The position numbers were made by a program, and so were the translations under genes. From Streptomyces virginiae (GTDB lineage Bacteria > Actinomycetota > Actinomycetes > Streptomycetales > Streptomycetaceae): a DNA stretch of 64,000 nt. The notes beneath the pieces were generated by a model, which saw only the letters and a program-made list of their open reading frames with translations, was not told the DNA's origin and did not search any database. Positions within the stretch are counted from its first letter, which is position 1, and every line of letters starts with the position of its first letter. The stretch lies in NCBI RefSeq assembly GCF_000720455.1, contig NZ_JOAK01000016.1, forward strand, positions 186,001-250,000, read 5' to 3'. This document shows, piece by piece, positions 18,107 through 27,402 of the stretch.

Positions 18107-20046
18107 CCGACATCCGCCACACCCACCCCCGCGCCGCGGAGGTGCTGCGGCTCGTCGCGGACGCCGCCGTGCTCCTCGACCGCGCCGCCCGCTCCGGCGC
18201 CGACGACGGCACCCCGGTCTCGCCGGAGGCAGCCGCGGCCGTCCGCGCCGAGGCGGCCCGCATCCGCTCCGGCGCCGCTTCCCTCGTCGTCGTCGGTGAG
18301 AAGAAGCGCGGCAAGAGCTCCCTGATCAACGCCCTGATCGGGCACCGGGACCTGCTGCCCGTGGAGGTCGACGTCGCCACCGGCGTCCACCTCGTCGTCC
18401 GGCACGCCGACCGGCCCACCGCCGTGGCACACCTCACCGGCGGCTCCGCCCCGGTACCCGTCGACCCGGCCGACATCGCCGAGTACGCAGCCGTCGACCC
18501 GATCACCCAGACCGCCCGCCGCGACGACGTCCACCACGTCGAGGTCGGGGTACCCGCACCCCTGCTCGCCTCCGGGCTGACCCTCGTGGACACCCCCGGC
18601 GTCGGCGGACTCGTCGCCGGCCACGCCCGGATCACCATGGCGACCCTCTCCCAGGCCGACGCCCTGGTCTTCGTCGTCAACGGATCCGGCGAACTGACCG
18701 CCTCCGAACTCCGTTTCCTGGAGCAGGCCACCGAACGCATCGCCGAGGTGGTCTTCGTCCTCACCCAGACCGACAAGTACCGCGAATGGCCGGCCGTACT
18801 CGAACGCAACCGCGCCCTGCTCGCCGAGCACGCCCCCCGCTACACGCAGGCCCCCTGGTTCCCCGTCAGCAGCCGTGCCAAGCAGGACGCGGACGCCGCG
18901 GCCGCCGCCGGTGACCGGGAGACCGCCGCCCGCCGCCTGGAGGCCAGCGGCTTCGGCCCGCTGACCGAGGCCCTGTCCGGTCGGATCGCCGAGGAGGCCG
19001 CCGGGCTGCGGCTCGCCAACGCCCTCCACGTCACCCTCTCCGTCCTCGCCCCGCTCGCCGCCGTACAGGAACGCCGGCTGCGCTCACTCGCCCAGGACCC
19101 CACCCTCCAGGACGAGGTGCGCGGCCACCGCGACGCGCTGCGCACCCTGCAGCGCTCCGACGCCACCTGGCGCGGCAACCTCCGCCAGGCGTCCCGCGAG
19201 CTGGAACGCCGACTGCGCGTCGGCTTCCAGCGCAACGTCAACGACCTGCGCCAGCTCGCCGAGGAGAAGATCGCCGCGTCCTCGGGACCCGACCTCGCCA
19301 CCGAACTGCCCCGCGACCTGGAGGCCGGTGTCGAGGCCATCTGGCTGGACCTGGACAACGCCACCCGGGAGGGAGTCGCCCGGCTCGTCGCCCTCATGGA
19401 GCACCAGTGCCGGCTCGACGCCGGCCCGGCCGTCACCGAACTGGCCCTCGCCCGACCCGAACGGCTCGACGCGCTCCCCACCCTGGTCAGCACCGGCCAC
19501 GACAACCGCGGCGCCCTCGCCCTCGTCGAGCGGGTCATGCCCGCCTGGGGAGCGGGAGGTCTCGCGGCCACCGTGACGGCGCTGGCCACCGGCGGCGTCC
19601 TGCTGCCGCTCGCCGCCGGATTCGGCATGATCGCGCTGCTCTCCAACCGCCGCAAGCGCCGTACCGACCTCGGGCGGGTACGCGGCGACGCCATGCGGTA
19701 CGCACACCGCATGGTGGCCGAACTGACCACCGAGATCCCCCCGGAGATCACCCGCACCGTCGACGACGTCAGCGAACGCATCACGGCGCGCATCACCGAC
19801 CAGGTGTCCGCCCAGCGCACACTCCTGGAGGGCGAACTGGAGGAACTCCAGCGCAACCTCGCGGCGGGCCGGGAACAGCTCGCCAAGGAACGCGAACGCG
19901 CCCGGCGCCGGGCGGCCGCACTGGGCGAACTGATCGCCCGGGGCCGCGACCTCGCCGCCGCCATCGGCCACCCCGCTGCCGCGGCGGCCGCGGCGGCCGC
20001 CGCGGCAGCCGCGCCGGAACCCGATCCGGAGCCGGAGTCCGCATGA
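18103..20046 (+). CDS. Dynamin-family GTPase with C-terminal membrane hairpin (DynB-like)
   Basis: The 647-aa product has all GTPase motifs: P-loop GEKKRGKS (65-72), switch Thr in VATGVHLV (~91-98), G3 DTPG (163-166) and G4 TQTD (221-224). A long helical stalk follows. Two hydrophobic segments at ~485-515 (AATVTALATGGVLLPLAAGFGM) would insert a hairpin in the membrane, then more coiled-coil helix and an Ala-rich tail. Bacterial dynamin-like proteins remodel or stabilise membranes; in Streptomyces the adjacent DynB (membrane) and DynA (soluble) pair acts at sporulation septa. This gene and the next have the same arrangement, but whether they are those orthologues or a different pair cannot be decided here. 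ATGA overlaps at both ends couple it to its neighbours. Confidence 0.9.
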   Translation: MTDIRHTHPRAAEVLRLVADAAVLLDRAARSGADDGTPVSPEAAAAVRAEAARIRSGAASLVVVGEKKRGKSSLINALIGHRDLLPVEVDVATGVHLVVRHADRPTAVAHLTGGSAPVPVDPADIAEYAAVDPITQTARRDDVHHVEVGVPAPLLASGLTLVDTPGVGGLVAGHARITMATLSQADALVFVVNGSGELTASELRFLEQATERIAEVVFVLTQTDKYREWPAVLERNRALLAEHAPRYTQAPWFPVSSRAKQDADAAAAAGDRETAARRLEASGFGPLTEALSGRIAEEAAGLRLANALHVTLSVLAPLAAVQERRLRSLAQDPTLQDEVRGHRDALRTLQRSDATWRGNLRQASRELERRLRVGFQRNVNDLRQLAEEKIAASSGPDLATELPRDLEAGVEAIWLDLDNATREGVARLVALMEHQCRLDAGPAVTELALARPERLDALPTLVSTGHDNRGALALVERVMPAWGAGGLAATVTALATGGVLLPLAAGFGMIALLSNRRKRRTDLGRVRGDAMRYAHRMVAELTTEIPPEITRTVDDVSERITARITDQVSAQRTLLEGELEELQRNLAAGREQLAKERERARRRAAALGELIARGRDLAAAIGHPAAAAAAAAAAAAAPEPDPEPESA

Positions 20047-21605
20047 CCTTCGGTCCGACTGACCCCACCGGCCCCGCCGGCCCCACCGGCCCCGCCGCGG
20101 CGGGGCCGGCGGGCGAGCTGTGCGGGCGCGTCGACGCCCTGTGCCGCGCCGCCGCCCCGCATCTGCCGCCCGGCGGGCCCGTCGCCTCCGCCCTGGCCGC
20201 CGTACGGCTGCGCCTCGCCGAACCGGGCCTGCGCATCGCCGTCGGCGGCCGTATGAACGCCGGGAAGTCGACGCTCGTCAACGCCCTGCTCGGCCGCCGG
20301 CTGGCCGCCACCGGCGCCACCGAATGCACCACGCTGGTCGCCTGGTTCCGCGACGGCGTGCAGAACCGCCTGGAGGTGCGCCGCACCGACGGCCGCCGCT
20401 ACCACGTGCCCGGCCGCCCCGGCGGCGGCATCCCCCGCGACGTGACCCTGCTCGGCTCCCCGCGCGAGGAGATCGAGGAGATCGTCGTCGAGACCACCGG
20501 CGGCCGGGACCCGCACCGCCCGTGGACACTGGTCGACACCCCCGGCATGGACACCCTCAGCGGACTCGACGCCGTCGCACTGCGCGCGCTCGGCGCCGCC
20601 GACGCCCTGCTGTACGTCATGCCGCACCCCGGCGCCGGGGACGCGGAGGCACTGGAGGCGCTGCGCCGCCAGGCCCACGACCGGATGACCGCCCTCAACG
20701 TCGTCGGCGTCCTCAGCCGCGTCGACGAACTCGGCGACGGAACAGGCGATCCCTGGCCCCGGGCCCGCCGCGTCGCCGCCACCTACACCGCCCGGCTGAC
20801 CGGCCTGCTGTCCGGCGTCGTGCCCGTGGCGGGACTGCTGGCGCAGACGGCGCTGGGCGAGGACTTCACCGAGACGGACGCCGCCCTGCTGGGCCGGCTC
20901 GCGACCGCGCCGCGCGAGGACCTGGGGCGCGCGCTGTACTCCCCGCACGAGTTCCTGCACTGGCCGGACGGCCCCCTCGACGAGAGCGGCCGGGCCCGGG
21001 TCATGGACCTCCTGGGCTGCTACGGCATCGGCGCCGCCGTGCATGCCGTGCACACCCTGGGTGATCCCGGCGCCCGCGCGCTGCTGGCGGCGCTGCGGGA
21101 GGCCTCGGGCGTCGACGCGCTCGTGGACGAGATCCGGCGGCGCTTCGTCGCGGCCGCCGACCGGCTGCGGGCCGCCGCCGCCCTCGGCCTCCTCGACGAG
21201 GCCGCGCGCACCGCGCTCGGCGAAGGCGCCCCGGCCCCGGCGGCCCGCGCCCTCGACGACCTGCGCGCCGGCGTTGCCGCCCTGCGCCGCCACCCGCTGC
21301 TGCGCCAGACCGAACTGGCACCGGCCCTGGCCGACTTCGCCGCCGGCCGGCTCCGCCTGTCCGAGGCGGACACCCGGTCCCTGCTCAGCCTGGCCACCGG
21401 CACCACCACGGCCGCCTGCCTCGGCCTGCCGGAAGCGGCGCCCGGGACGACCGCGTCGGCCCGCGCGCACGCGGCCCGTACCGCGGCCGAGGCGGCCACC
21501 CGGTGGCGACGGCTGGAAGCGGGGCCGTCACCGGTCCTGCGACGCCACGCCCGGACGGCCCGCGAGCTGTGCGAGGAGCTCTACTTCAGGGCCGCCCCAC
21601 CCTGA
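20043..21605 (+). CDS. Dynamin-family GTPase without membrane segment (DynA-like)
   Basis: The 520-aa product has the P-loop GRMNAGKST (~69-77), a switch Thr in ATECTTLV, the G3 motif DTPG (165-168) and a G4-like SRVD (~226-229). The remaining ~290 residues are helical with Ala/Leu/Arg, a shortened dynamin stalk, with no TM segment. Start ATG overlaps the preceding dynamin stop (ATGA), so the two are made together; paired dynamins commonly work as hetero-oligomers. It is the last gene of the rightward operon and ends 3 bp from the convergent cyclase-like gene. The N-terminus has a GPT-repeat of low complexity (PTDPTGPAGPTGP). Confidence 0.88.
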   Translation: MTFGPTDPTGPAGPTGPAAAGPAGELCGRVDALCRAAAPHLPPGGPVASALAAVRLRLAEPGLRIAVGGRMNAGKSTLVNALLGRRLAATGATECTTLVAWFRDGVQNRLEVRRTDGRRYHVPGRPGGGIPRDVTLLGSPREEIEEIVVETTGGRDPHRPWTLVDTPGMDTLSGLDAVALRALGAADALLYVMPHPGAGDAEALEALRRQAHDRMTALNVVGVLSRVDELGDGTGDPWPRARRVAATYTARLTGLLSGVVPVAGLLAQTALGEDFTETDAALLGRLATAPREDLGRALYSPHEFLHWPDGPLDESGRARVMDLLGCYGIGAAVHAVHTLGDPGARALLAALREASGVDALVDEIRRRFVAAADRLRAAAALGLLDEAARTALGEGAPAPAARALDDLRAGVAALRRHPLLRQTELAPALADFAAGRLRLSEADTRSLLSLATGTTTAACLGLPEAAPGTTASARAHAARTAAEAATRWRRLEAGPSPVLRRHARTARELCEELYFRAAPP

Positions 21606-21608
21606 ACA

Positions 21609-22634
21609 TCACCACCGGTCGTGCCCATGGTCGTCGTCCCAGTCCGCCACCGGATGGGGGTCGGGCTCGTGGCCGTTCTCGCCGTGCACGTAGTCCGAGA
21701 CCGAGGTGTAGCCGGTCCCGTCGGCCGCCTCGATCACCTCGCTCTCGGTGAGGTGCCCGTCGTCCCAGGTCCGCCCGTCGTTGTGGCCGTCGTGGTCCAT
21801 GTCCGCCAACTCCTCCCCGATGTCGTGGAGATGCCCCTGTTGCAGGTCGTTCCCGTGGTGCCCGCCGTGCGGATCCGCGGTGTGGTTCCCGGGGTCGGGC
21901 TGGTGCTGCGCCCGGACCAGGACGTACGCCCCGGACAGGCCGAGGGCGGCGCCGCCCGCCCGTACGCCGCGGCCGCGCCGCGCCGGGAGCGCCCCCGGCG
22001 GGGGGACCGCCACCCCGAGCGGAGCCGTGCGGCCCCGGGGCAGCACGCTGATCCACGCGTCGGAGGAGAACCGCTTCTCCGGGATGTCCACCCGCACCGG
22101 ACGGAACGCCGAGCCGGTCAGACCGCCCGCGCCGGTCGCGAAGGTGTCCGAGTACAGGTCCGCCGACACGATCAGTGCCATGTCGCTGTCCGCCGACTCC
22201 GCGAGCGCCGACCGCAGTTCGGCGGAGTCCAGCAGGCGCGAGGCCAGCTCCACCGACCAGGCGACGAAGCCCAGCGGTGCCCGCTGCACCGAGCCCTGCG
22301 CGAGCGCGGCGCGCAGCCGGATCTGCTCGTCCGCCGCCGCCCGGGCGTTGAGCACGGGCAGCATGTCCCGCAGCCCCTGCACCAGTCCGGGCACGGCCTT
22401 CGCCTCGTCCACCCCGGGGGGAAGCAGGAGCAGCTGACCGTCGCCACGGTCCTGCCGGGCGCACCCCTGCCGGCGCACTCCGCCGCGCTCGCAGGCGTAG
22501 TCCAGCGCGTGGGCGACCCCGTCCTGCACCCGCATCTGGGCCCGGTGACTGCGCCCGCTGTACTTCTCCACATCCACGATCAGACACAGCCGGCGCTGCC
22601 TGCCGCCCTGTGCTCCCGTTCCGCGGCCCGCCAT
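21609..22634 (-). CDS. Nucleotide-cyclase-like protein (class III fold, possibly impaired)
   Basis: The 341-aa product begins with a class III adenylate/guanylate cyclase-like domain (~1-175): first metal-Asp strand LCLIVDVEKYSG, second acidic motif in RGDGQLLLLPP, and the helix WSVELASRLLD, where the usual transition-state Asn of V-N-x-A-x-R is replaced by Glu but Arg is kept. Catalysis is therefore uncertain. One TM-like stretch may follow (GAALGLSGAYVLV, ~225), then a His/Asp/Gly-rich acidic C-terminus (~240-341) that could bind metal. I chose the ATG at 22634, with GGGGGG six bases upstream. It converges on the GTPase operon, which starts beside a cNMP-type regulator, suggesting a shared signalling theme. 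Confidence 0.8.
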   Translation of the reverse strand: MAGRGTGAQGGRQRRLCLIVDVEKYSGRSHRAQMRVQDGVAHALDYACERGGVRRQGCARQDRGDGQLLLLPPGVDEAKAVPGLVQGLRDMLPVLNARAAADEQIRLRAALAQGSVQRAPLGFVAWSVELASRLLDSAELRSALAESADSDMALIVSADLYSDTFATGAGGLTGSAFRPVRVDIPEKRFSSDAWISVLPRGRTAPLGVAVPPPGALPARRGRGVRAGGAALGLSGAYVLVRAQHQPDPGNHTADPHGGHHGNDLQQGHLHDIGEELADMDHDGHNDGRTWDDGHLTESEVIEAADGTGYTSVSDYVHGENGHEPDPHPVADWDDDHGHDRW

Positions 22635-22789
22635 CGGCATCCCCCCGCATCGAGCGTCCGGGCCGCCCAGGCTAGCGCCGCACCCCTGCCCCGCGGGGCT
22701 CTTTCGCAAGGGTCGGCGCCATGGCGGGAGACGGCTCGCGCCGCGCCCCACCATGGCGCCGTCAGCCTTGAACAGGCCTGCCGCAGCGG

Positions 22790-23503
22790 TCAGTTCACGC
22801 GCTCGATGCGGGCCCGCCGGATCAGGTTCTTGCCGGGTTCGCGCACCTTGTCGAAGGCGGCGTTGTTGAGCAGGACGCAGCTGCCGGACGGGCCGTTCAC
22901 GGTGACGGTGGTGGCCTGGCCGTTGTCGAGGTTCGTGACCTTCAGCTTCGTCCCGACGGGGAAGGTCCCGCTGGTCGCCGCCGGGGCGCCGGCTTCACCC
23001 GACAGCGTCACCGTCGACCCCGGACACACGACCTCTCCGGCGGCCGGCGGGGCCTGCCCGCCCGGCGCCGCGGACGGAACGGCCGGCTTCGCCGGAGCGG
23101 CCGGGGCGGCCGGGGCGGCCCCTGTGGCCGGAGCGTTGCCGCCGCCCACGCGCTCGACGCGGGCCCGCCGGATCAGGTTCTTGCCGGGTTCGCGCACCTT
23201 GTCGAAGGCGGCGTTGTTGAGCAGGACGCAGCTGCCGGAGGGGCCGTTCACGGTGACGGTGGTGGCCTGGCCGTTGTCGAGGTTCGTGACCTTCAGCTTC
23301 GTCCCGACGGGGAAGGTCCCGCTGGTCGCCGCCGGGGGACCGGCTTCACCCGACAGCGTCACCGTCGACCCCGGACACACGACGTCGGGGGCGGCGGCGT
23401 TGCCGGTCGCCATCGTGACCACGACCCCTCCGGTGACCAGGGCTCCCGTGCTGACAGAGAGCACGAGCTTCTTCGTAAGACTCATCGTCCGTTTCCGGGA
23501 CAT
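22790..23503 (-). CDS. Secreted protein with two near-identical double-psi-barrel-like domains
   Basis: The 237-aa product has a Sec signal peptide (MSRKRTMSLTKK, then a hydrophobic core, cleavage after GNAAA). Two copies of a ~75-residue domain follow, separated by an Ala/Pro linker. Each domain contains VGTKLKVTNLDNGQATTV and a Cys pair (VCPGS... GSCVLL), resembling the RlpA/double-psi beta-barrel pattern of cell-wall proteins; the catalytic Asp of lytic RlpA proteins is not obvious. A strong GAGGAG ribosome site precedes the ATG at 23503. The second domain copy arose recently because the DNA copies are almost identical. Probable location: cell envelope. Function unknown. Confidence 0.85.
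   Translation of the reverse strand: MSRKRTMSLTKKLVLSVSTGALVTGGVVVTMATGNAAAPDVVCPGSTVTLSGEAGPPAATSGTFPVGTKLKVTNLDNGQATTVTVNGPSGSCVLLNNAAFDKVREPGKNLIRRARVERVGGGNAPATGAAPAAPAAPAKPAVPSAAPGGQAPPAAGEVVCPGSTVTLSGEAGAPAATSGTFPVGTKLKVTNLDNGQATTVTVNGPSGSCVLLNNAAFDKVREPGKNLIRRARIERVN
22800..23032. repeat. Near-identical 233-bp repeat, copy A
   Basis: Matches 23151-23383 with only a few mismatches (period 351 bp); both lie within one reading frame and encode the duplicated domain. This indicates a recent tandem duplication or gene conversion. Confidence 0.9.
23151..23383. repeat. Near-identical 233-bp repeat, copy B
   Basis: Second copy of the in-frame duplication described at 22800-23032; 351 bp upstream in transcription direction. 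Confidence 0.9.
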
Positions 23504-23811
23504 TGACACTCCTCGATCGGATGGGCACGGCCTCCCCTTCGTCCTGCATACGCCCGCCGTCACAGACGAGTTCGGTTCTTGTCGCCGTGTTACAAATCCG
23601 GCGGTGACGTGGCCCGCGGATGCTGCACGCGGCATGACGTCGAGGACCCCGGGCCCTTCAGAGGTGTGCGAACGCGCAGGTGGCAGCCCCCGCCGCCACT
23701 GATGCCCCGCCACGTGTGCGGCGCCCGCGGCGACGGCCGGACCGCCGAGGAGGATGCGGGGCCGCCGGGATCCTTAAGGCTCAGTTGATCCCGCCTTAAC
23801 CCTCGGCGGCG
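23504..23811. promoter_or_regulatory. Upstream region of the duplicated-domain protein, with a possible terminator
   Basis: About 308 bp without a gene. A small inverted repeat (GGGATC...GATCCC, ~23769-23794) lies just past the stop of the methyltransferase gene and may end that transcript. The rest should carry the promoter of the secreted protein; I see no clear riboswitch. Confidence 0.45.
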
Positions 23812-24666
23812 TCAGGCGCGCGTCGCCCGGACGATCCAGACCGCCGACGCGTAACGCACCCCGTCGTCGCTCTCGTGGGCGGTCAGGGTGGCCCTCAGAT
23901 CGTCGGTCGCACGACGCCGGCCCTCGTCGTCGAGACCGTCGAGCATCCAGCCGTGCAGGCCCAGCGTGAACCGCTCCGCGTCGGCCGCGTCCTCACCGAA
24001 CCACATCGCCTCACTGTGCGGCTCCAGCCGGACGTCCGTGAAGCCGGCGGCGCCCAGAACCTCCCGTACGCGCGCGGGGTCGGCCAGCGAGAACGGCCCG
24101 GGCGCGCCGGGCGGGGGCCCGGCCATCGGACGTCCCGCGGCCAGGGCCCGCGTGAAGGCGAGGAACCACTCGTTGCCCTCAGCCTCCTGCCAGACCAGCT
24201 GTACGAGGCGTCCGCCGGGGCGCAGCGCGCCGCCGATGTTGCGGAACGCGGCGACCGGGTCGGCGAAGAACATCGAACCGGTGCGGCTGACGGCCACGTC
24301 GAACGACGCCGCGGGGAAGGCGTGGACCTGGGCGTCCCCCTGCACGAACTCGGCGTTGTGCACGCCCTCGGCGGCCGCCCGCCGCCGCGCCACCTCCAGC
24401 ATCGCCGAAGACAGGTCCACGCCCAGCGCCCGGCCGCCGCTCGCCCGCCGCGCGGCTGCGCGGGTGGTCTCCCCGGTGCCGCAGCCGATGTCCAGCACCC
24501 GGTCGGCGGGGGAGATGCCGGCCGCGGCCAGGAAGTGCGTCCGGTAGGGGCGGATCGCGCGGTCGAACCGGTCGGCGTGCTCCGCCCAGTACGCGCCCTC
24601 CCGCCCGTCCCAGGCACGCGCCTGCTCGGCGTTCGCGGGATCGACCCGAGGAGTGCTGCTGCTCAT
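23812..24666 (-). CDS. Class I SAM-dependent methyltransferase
   Basis: The 284-aa product has the SAM-binding motif I VLDIGCGTGETTRAA (~60-74), an acidic loop after strand 2 (ALGVDLSSAML) and a post-I motif DAQVHAFPAASFDVAVSR, typical of the UbiE/Methyltransf_11 group. Substrate is not predictable. The start ATG (24664-24666) has AGGAGG eight bases upstream; the in-frame GTG codons just before it overlap that ribosome site and are rejected. It follows the PP2C phosphatase gene by 18 bp, so it is co-transcribed, though no functional link is evident. Confidence 0.9.
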   Translation of the reverse strand: MSSSTPRVDPANAEQARAWDGREGAYWAEHADRFDRAIRPYRTHFLAAAGISPADRVLDIGCGTGETTRAAARRASGGRALGVDLSSAMLEVARRRAAAEGVHNAEFVQGDAQVHAFPAASFDVAVSRTGSMFFADPVAAFRNIGGALRPGGRLVQLVWQEAEGNEWFLAFTRALAAGRPMAGPPPGAPGPFSLADPARVREVLGAAGFTDVRLEPHSEAMWFGEDAADAERFTLGLHGWMLDGLDDEGRRRATDDLRATLTAHESDDGVRYASAVWIVRATRA

Positions 24667-24684
24667 GGCCACCACCTCCTGTGG

Positions 24685-27138
24685 TCAGGCGAGGGGAAGG
24701 TTCTGTTCGGACCAGACGGTCTTGCCTCCCATGGTGTAGCGGCTGCCCCAGCGGTGCGAGAGCTGGGCGACGATGTACAGGCCGCGACCGCCTTCCTCGG
24801 AATTCCTCGCGCGCCGCATCCTCGGCTGCGTGTTGCTGGAGTCCGAGACCTCGCACGTCAGGGTGTCCGCCCGGATCAGGCGGAGCCGGACCGGGCCGCC
24901 GGCGTGGCGGATGGCGTTGGTGACCAGCTCGCTGACGATGAGCTCCGTGCTGAACGCCAGCTCGTCGAGGTCCCAGGCCGTCAGCTGGGCCAGGACGAGA
25001 TGACGCGCGTCGGCGACGACCGCCGGGTCGGCGTCGAGCAGCCACGTCGCGAGGGAGCCGGTGTCCACCACCCGGGTACGGGCCAGCAGCAGCGTGACGT
25101 CGTCCCGCAGCCTGCCCGGTGGCAGCCCCTCCACGATGTCGTGCCGGGCCTGGCGCAGCGGCCTGCCGAGGACGTCCGAGCGCTGCAGCCGCTCCGCGAG
25201 GTCGCGCATGCCCTCGTCGACGTCCCCCTCCCCGCGCTCGATCAGGCCGTCGGTGTACAGGGCGAGGACGCTGCCCGGCGGCAGATCGAATTCGACCGGC
25301 TCGAAGGGCCAGCCGCCGACCCCCAGCGGAGGACCGGGGCTCAGCTCGACGTACTCCACCGTTCCGTCCGTGCCGACGACGGCCGGCGGCGGGTGTCCGG
25401 CGCTGGCCATGACGCAGGTACGGGCGACCGGGTCGTACACGGCGTACAGGCAGGTGGCCCCGGCCGGACCGCCGGGCAGTGCAATGCCCGCGTCGCCGTC
25501 GTCCGGGTCCTCGCTCTCGGCCTCGGACGCGACCTGCACGACCATGTCGTCCACGTGCGCCAGCAGTTCCTCCGGTTCCAGGTCCAGGTCGGCCATGGCC
25601 CGTACGGCGCTGCGCAGGCGCCCCATCATGGCCGTGGCGTGCAGACCGTGACCGGCGACGTCGCCGACCACCAGGGCGACACGGGCCGACGACAGGGGGA
25701 TGACGTCGAACCAGTCGCCGCCGACTCCGCTGTCCGCGTCGGCGGGCAGGTACAGACCGGCGGCTTCCACCGCGGGCTTCTCCGAGGTGGCCGGCGGCAG
25801 CAGGCTGCGCTGCAGGCCGACGGCGGTTCGGCGTTCCTTGGTGTACCGCCGGGCGTTGTCGACGGCGACGGCCGCCCGGGCGGCGATCTCCTCCAGCAGG
25901 GCCAGGTCGTCGTCCTCCAGCGGAGCGGACTCCCCGGTGCGCCAGAGCGTGAGCCGTCCGAACCTGATGCCCCGTGCGCACAGCGGGGCCGTCATCGCCG
26001 AATGCGCGCCCGGCACGGCCCCGGCCCACTCCGGGACCGCGTCGTCGCCGGACTGCGCGGGCCGGTCGCCGAGTCCGGTGACCAGCTCTCCCCGGCACGC
26101 CCGCTCCGCGGACGCGGAGGGCGGCCCCGCGAACCGGGTCGTCGTCCCCGTACGCAGCACATCCGGTTCCGCCCCGGCGACGGCCATGCGGATCAGGGGC
26201 AGGGGGAGGTGCCCGTCGGCGGTCGGTTCCCCGCCGGTGAGGACGGTCTCCGCCAGGTCCACCGCGGCGCAGTCGCCGAACGTGGGCGCCAGGACCTTCA
26301 CCAGGTCCTCCACGGTGCGCAGGACGGACAGGGAACCGCCCAGCGCCCCGGTCGCGCGGTAGAGGAGGTCCAGGCGCCCGCGCGAGCGTTCGTGCTCGGT
26401 GACGTCGGTGAACACCGCCGCCACACCCATCGGCCGGTCGTCGGGCTCCTGGAGCCGGAACGCCTGGATGGTCACGATCCGGCCGCCCCTCGGATCGTCC
26501 AGGGTGCGCACGGTCGTGTTGAAGCCGATCAGGGGCGTCCCGCTGTCAAGGACCTCCCGCAGCCGGTCCTCGACGGCGCGCGCGTCCTCGGCCCACAGGA
26601 AGTCGGCCAGGCGCCGGCCGTACAGGTCGACGGGCACCCCGGTGTACGGCAGCAGGTGCGTGTTCGTCCGCAGCAGGCGCAGGTCCCCGTCGAAGACGGC
26701 CAGGCCCACCCGGCCCTGGAGGAACAGTTCCCGGGTGAAGGCCTGGTCCTGCCGCCACCGGGCGACCACCTCCACAGGCGCGCCGATCACCAGGCACCGG
26801 GCGGCCTTCCCGGGCGCGCCGTCGTTCAGCGGGACGACGCGGAAGCCGATCTCCAGCTCGCCGCCCGAGCCGTGCCGCACGGTGGCCCGGCCCGCCCAGC
26901 CGTCCCGGCCCGCGCACCCGCTCCGCCCGCCCTGGGCCAGTACCGCCTCCCAGCCGCCGGTGTCCGCGTCCGCGAGGAGGTCCCGTACCGGCCGGCCGCA
27001 CACGTCCGCGGACCGGCGTGCCAGGAGGGCTTCGGCCGCCGGTGTCCAGGCGAGGACCGTCCCGGCATCGTCCAGCAGGGCCGCGGCCGTGTTCGTGACG
27101 GCGAAGGGATAGTCCTGGTTGCTCTCGCTGGCGCGCAT
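24685..27138 (-). CDS. PAS-GAF-SpoIIE phosphatase with C-terminal HATPase (RsbU/anti-sigma type)
   Basis: The 817-aa product combines, in order, two PAS-like sensor domains (~15-120 and ~130-250), a GAF domain (~260-430), a PP2C/SpoIIE phosphatase domain (~450-670) and a RsbW-like HATPase (~690-815). Metal-binding phosphatase motifs are visible: GGDWFDV, VVGDVAGHG, YTDGLIER and RDDVTLLL. The HATPase keeps the N box (ELVTNAIRHA) and a G box (GGRGLYIV). Streptomyces has dozens of such proteins controlling anti-anti-sigma factors and sporulation or stress sigma factors. This one holds both kinase-like and phosphatase activities. No anti-sigma antagonist gene is adjacent. Start ATG at 27138. Confidence 0.93.
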   Translation of the reverse strand: MRASESNQDYPFAVTNTAAALLDDAGTVLAWTPAAEALLARRSADVCGRPVRDLLADADTGGWEAVLAQGGRSGCAGRDGWAGRATVRHGSGGELEIGFRVVPLNDGAPGKAARCLVIGAPVEVVARWRQDQAFTRELFLQGRVGLAVFDGDLRLLRTNTHLLPYTGVPVDLYGRRLADFLWAEDARAVEDRLREVLDSGTPLIGFNTTVRTLDDPRGGRIVTIQAFRLQEPDDRPMGVAAVFTDVTEHERSRGRLDLLYRATGALGGSLSVLRTVEDLVKVLAPTFGDCAAVDLAETVLTGGEPTADGHLPLPLIRMAVAGAEPDVLRTGTTTRFAGPPSASAERACRGELVTGLGDRPAQSGDDAVPEWAGAVPGAHSAMTAPLCARGIRFGRLTLWRTGESAPLEDDDLALLEEIAARAAVAVDNARRYTKERRTAVGLQRSLLPPATSEKPAVEAAGLYLPADADSGVGGDWFDVIPLSSARVALVVGDVAGHGLHATAMMGRLRSAVRAMADLDLEPEELLAHVDDMVVQVASEAESEDPDDGDAGIALPGGPAGATCLYAVYDPVARTCVMASAGHPPPAVVGTDGTVEYVELSPGPPLGVGGWPFEPVEFDLPPGSVLALYTDGLIERGEGDVDEGMRDLAERLQRSDVLGRPLRQARHDIVEGLPPGRLRDDVTLLLARTRVVDTGSLATWLLDADPAVVADARHLVLAQLTAWDLDELAFSTELIVSELVTNAIRHAGGPVRLRLIRADTLTCEVSDSSNTQPRMRRARNSEEGGRGLYIVAQLSHRWGSRYTMGGKTVWSEQNLPLA

Positions 27139-27298
27139 GCGTGCCCATCTCGTCCGCCGGTCCCGCTGTCCCCATGCTGGCCGATGTCCGGGGCGGGAGC
27201 CAGAGGCATTGCGCCGTCCGGTACCGCTTCGGGCGTCATTCCCAGTGTCGCGCGGACACGCCCCGGGCAGCACGGAGCGGGGCGTGCCAACCCCCTAG

Positions 27299-27380
27299 GG
27301 AGTGTCCGCAAAGTAGCGTCGGCCGCCCGGAGGGCGCGCGTGCCGGACCCCGCCGCGCAGGCGGGACTTTGCGGACACGA
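27299..27380. mobile_element. MITE-like inverted-repeat element, copy 1
   Basis: An 82-bp element whose ends are inverted repeats (AGTGTCCGCAAAGTAG at the left, ACTTTGCGGACACG at the right) with a GC-rich interior that folds on itself. A homologous copy lies in the opposite orientation at 35503-35578. It has no coding capacity. It may also act as a transcription terminator. Confidence 0.8.
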
Positions 27381-27402
27381 CCTAAAGGTTGTTTCACAAG
27401 GT
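27381..27402 (+). repeat. 22-bp dispersed repeat X, copy 1
   Basis: CCTAAAGGTTGTTTCACAAG followed by GT, identical to 32659-32680 in the same orientation. It directly abuts the inverted-repeat element and resembles the end of a lost insertion sequence. On the minus strand it supplies the stop codon of the delta-60-repeat protein. Confidence 0.85.
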
